A stretch of DNA of 64,000 nucleotides from Eopsaltria australis. Lineage: Eukaryota; Chordata; Aves; Passeriformes; Petroicidae. The number at the start of each line of letters is the position of its first letter. Position 1 is the first letter of the stretch. Below, piece by piece: positions 63,301 to 64,000 of this stretch. The stretch covers positions 1,550,001-1,614,000 of the forward strand of contig JAVTVJ010000458.1 of assembly GCA_034509425.1 (NCBI GenBank). Direction: 5' to 3'. The notes under the pieces are model-generated. The model was not told where the DNA came from. It saw nothing but the letters and a program-made list of their open reading frames with translations, and made no database searches. The translations under genes were made by a program, and so were the position numbers.

Positions 63301-64000
63301 GGGTGGTTTCTGTGATGATGAGCACCATGAGGGAGCCTTGTGTTACCCCAAAGCCAGGGCAGCCCTCTGACTCCCTTGTGATCCTGTGGCCTGATAGCAC
63401 TGTGGCCAGTTTGACCTAATTAATGTGTATCCTATGAGCTGGTGCTCACTGGGTACCTGAGTTCCAGATCTCACAGACAGCAGTGTTCCTGTGCCCAGGA
63501 TGTCACAGTTCCTGTGCCCAGGATGTCACAGTTCCTTGCACAGCTTTGGGCAGGTTCCCGTATCTTTTGTTTTTTGTTCCTCGAGGCCAGAGCAAAGCCC
63601 AGACACGTGTATCTCTATTTAGTGCAGACTGCCTGGCTGGTTCAGGAGAAGCTGTAATTCCGTGCTGCCCATGATGAAGTCCTGCTGAATGGAAGTGTCT
63701 GGGAGTTAATGGCAAACCCAATTCCAGCCAGTTTGTGCCTCTAATTATGACCGGCTGGTGTGTGCAGGGCTCCTGCCAACAAAGACATCCAAAGCCTACA
63801 AATGGAACTCCATCAGAGCACATTTGGCTTCAACTAGCTGTCAATTAGGAGGAGAATGATGCATTCCAGAGATAATTCCGTGCTTGTGTGTACAACTGTG
63901 TCTTCACTTCTATTTTTCCTTCCCCAGTGCTCTCTCTGTATTGTGCTGGTTCGGAGTTACTTTGGAGGTGAAGTTCCCCAGACACCTCCTTTTCTGGCAA
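63301..64000. other. Unique sequence with a 23-bp tandem duplication
   Basis: GTTCCTGTGCCCAGGATGTC plus ACA (23 bases) occurs at 63485-63507 and again, identical, at 63508-63530. No gene is supported. Near the window edge a strong pyrimidine tract (TATTTTTCCTTCCCCAG) ends at 63927, and two phases stay open from there to base 64000, so an exon could begin here and run out of the window. That is only a possibility. Confidence 0.4.

Noticed and set aside
1..64000. CRISPR arrays, tRNA or rRNA genes, known microRNAs
   Set aside because: I looked for regularly spaced direct repeats with unique spacers, cloverleaf-like segments and several well-known miRNA mature sequences and found none; the tandem arrays have no unique spacers.

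Overview
The window looks like intergenic or deep-intronic nuclear DNA from a bird, most likely a passerine. The evidence is: (i) two 3'-terminal fragments of CR1 LINEs, the dominant avian retrotransposon, at about 52320-52487 (+) and 62988-63300 (-); (ii) a compact GC-rich solo-LTR-like block at about 26048-26678; (iii) low overall repeat density and AT-leaning composition, broken by GC-rich minisatellites; (iv) no bacterial-type coding density, operons or rRNA/tRNA genes. 'Passerine' is inference from the form of the CR1 3' ends and could not be tested by alignment.

I find no protein-coding gene that I can name. The longest open frames are explained by GC-rich tandem repeats (40775-41792), a microsatellite (10296-10769) or a strand-asymmetric purine tract (37440-37800), or are about as long as chance predicts for 64 kb read in six frames. 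A few short intervals flanked by good splice signals could be exons. The best is 3994-4042, a 49-base interval with strong acceptor and donor that contains an ATG followed by an open frame into the donor. Another is 50143-50221, where both strands offer an exon-like reading.

Layout: 1-275 minisatellite; 276-10470 unique AT-rich DNA with the 3994-4042 candidate exon; 10479-10599 CATCCC microsatellite; 10600-26040 unique DNA with several AT-rich stretches that look like conserved non-coding elements (13740-14150 and 18060-18780 are the best); 26048-26678 solo LTR candidate; 26700-36600 unique DNA with a CT microsatellite; 36900-39290 a compositionally odd block (purine tract, 40-bp minisatellite, two long minus-strand open frames); 40938-41690 two neighbouring GC-rich minisatellites with similar unit length; 41860-52300 unique DNA with a possible retrocopy 3' end and candidate exons; 52320-52487 CR1; 52488-62987 unique DNA with a G-quadruplex motif and small tandem duplications; 62988-63300 CR1; 63300-64000 unique DNA with a 23-bp duplication.

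If the window does anything as a unit, it is probably cis-regulation of a distant gene: sparse repeats, many homeodomain-type ATTA/TAAT cores, a perfect HNF1-type palindrome and more POU octamers than composition predicts. That is inference; multi-species alignment and RNA data would decide it. I found no evidence of a novel gene system.
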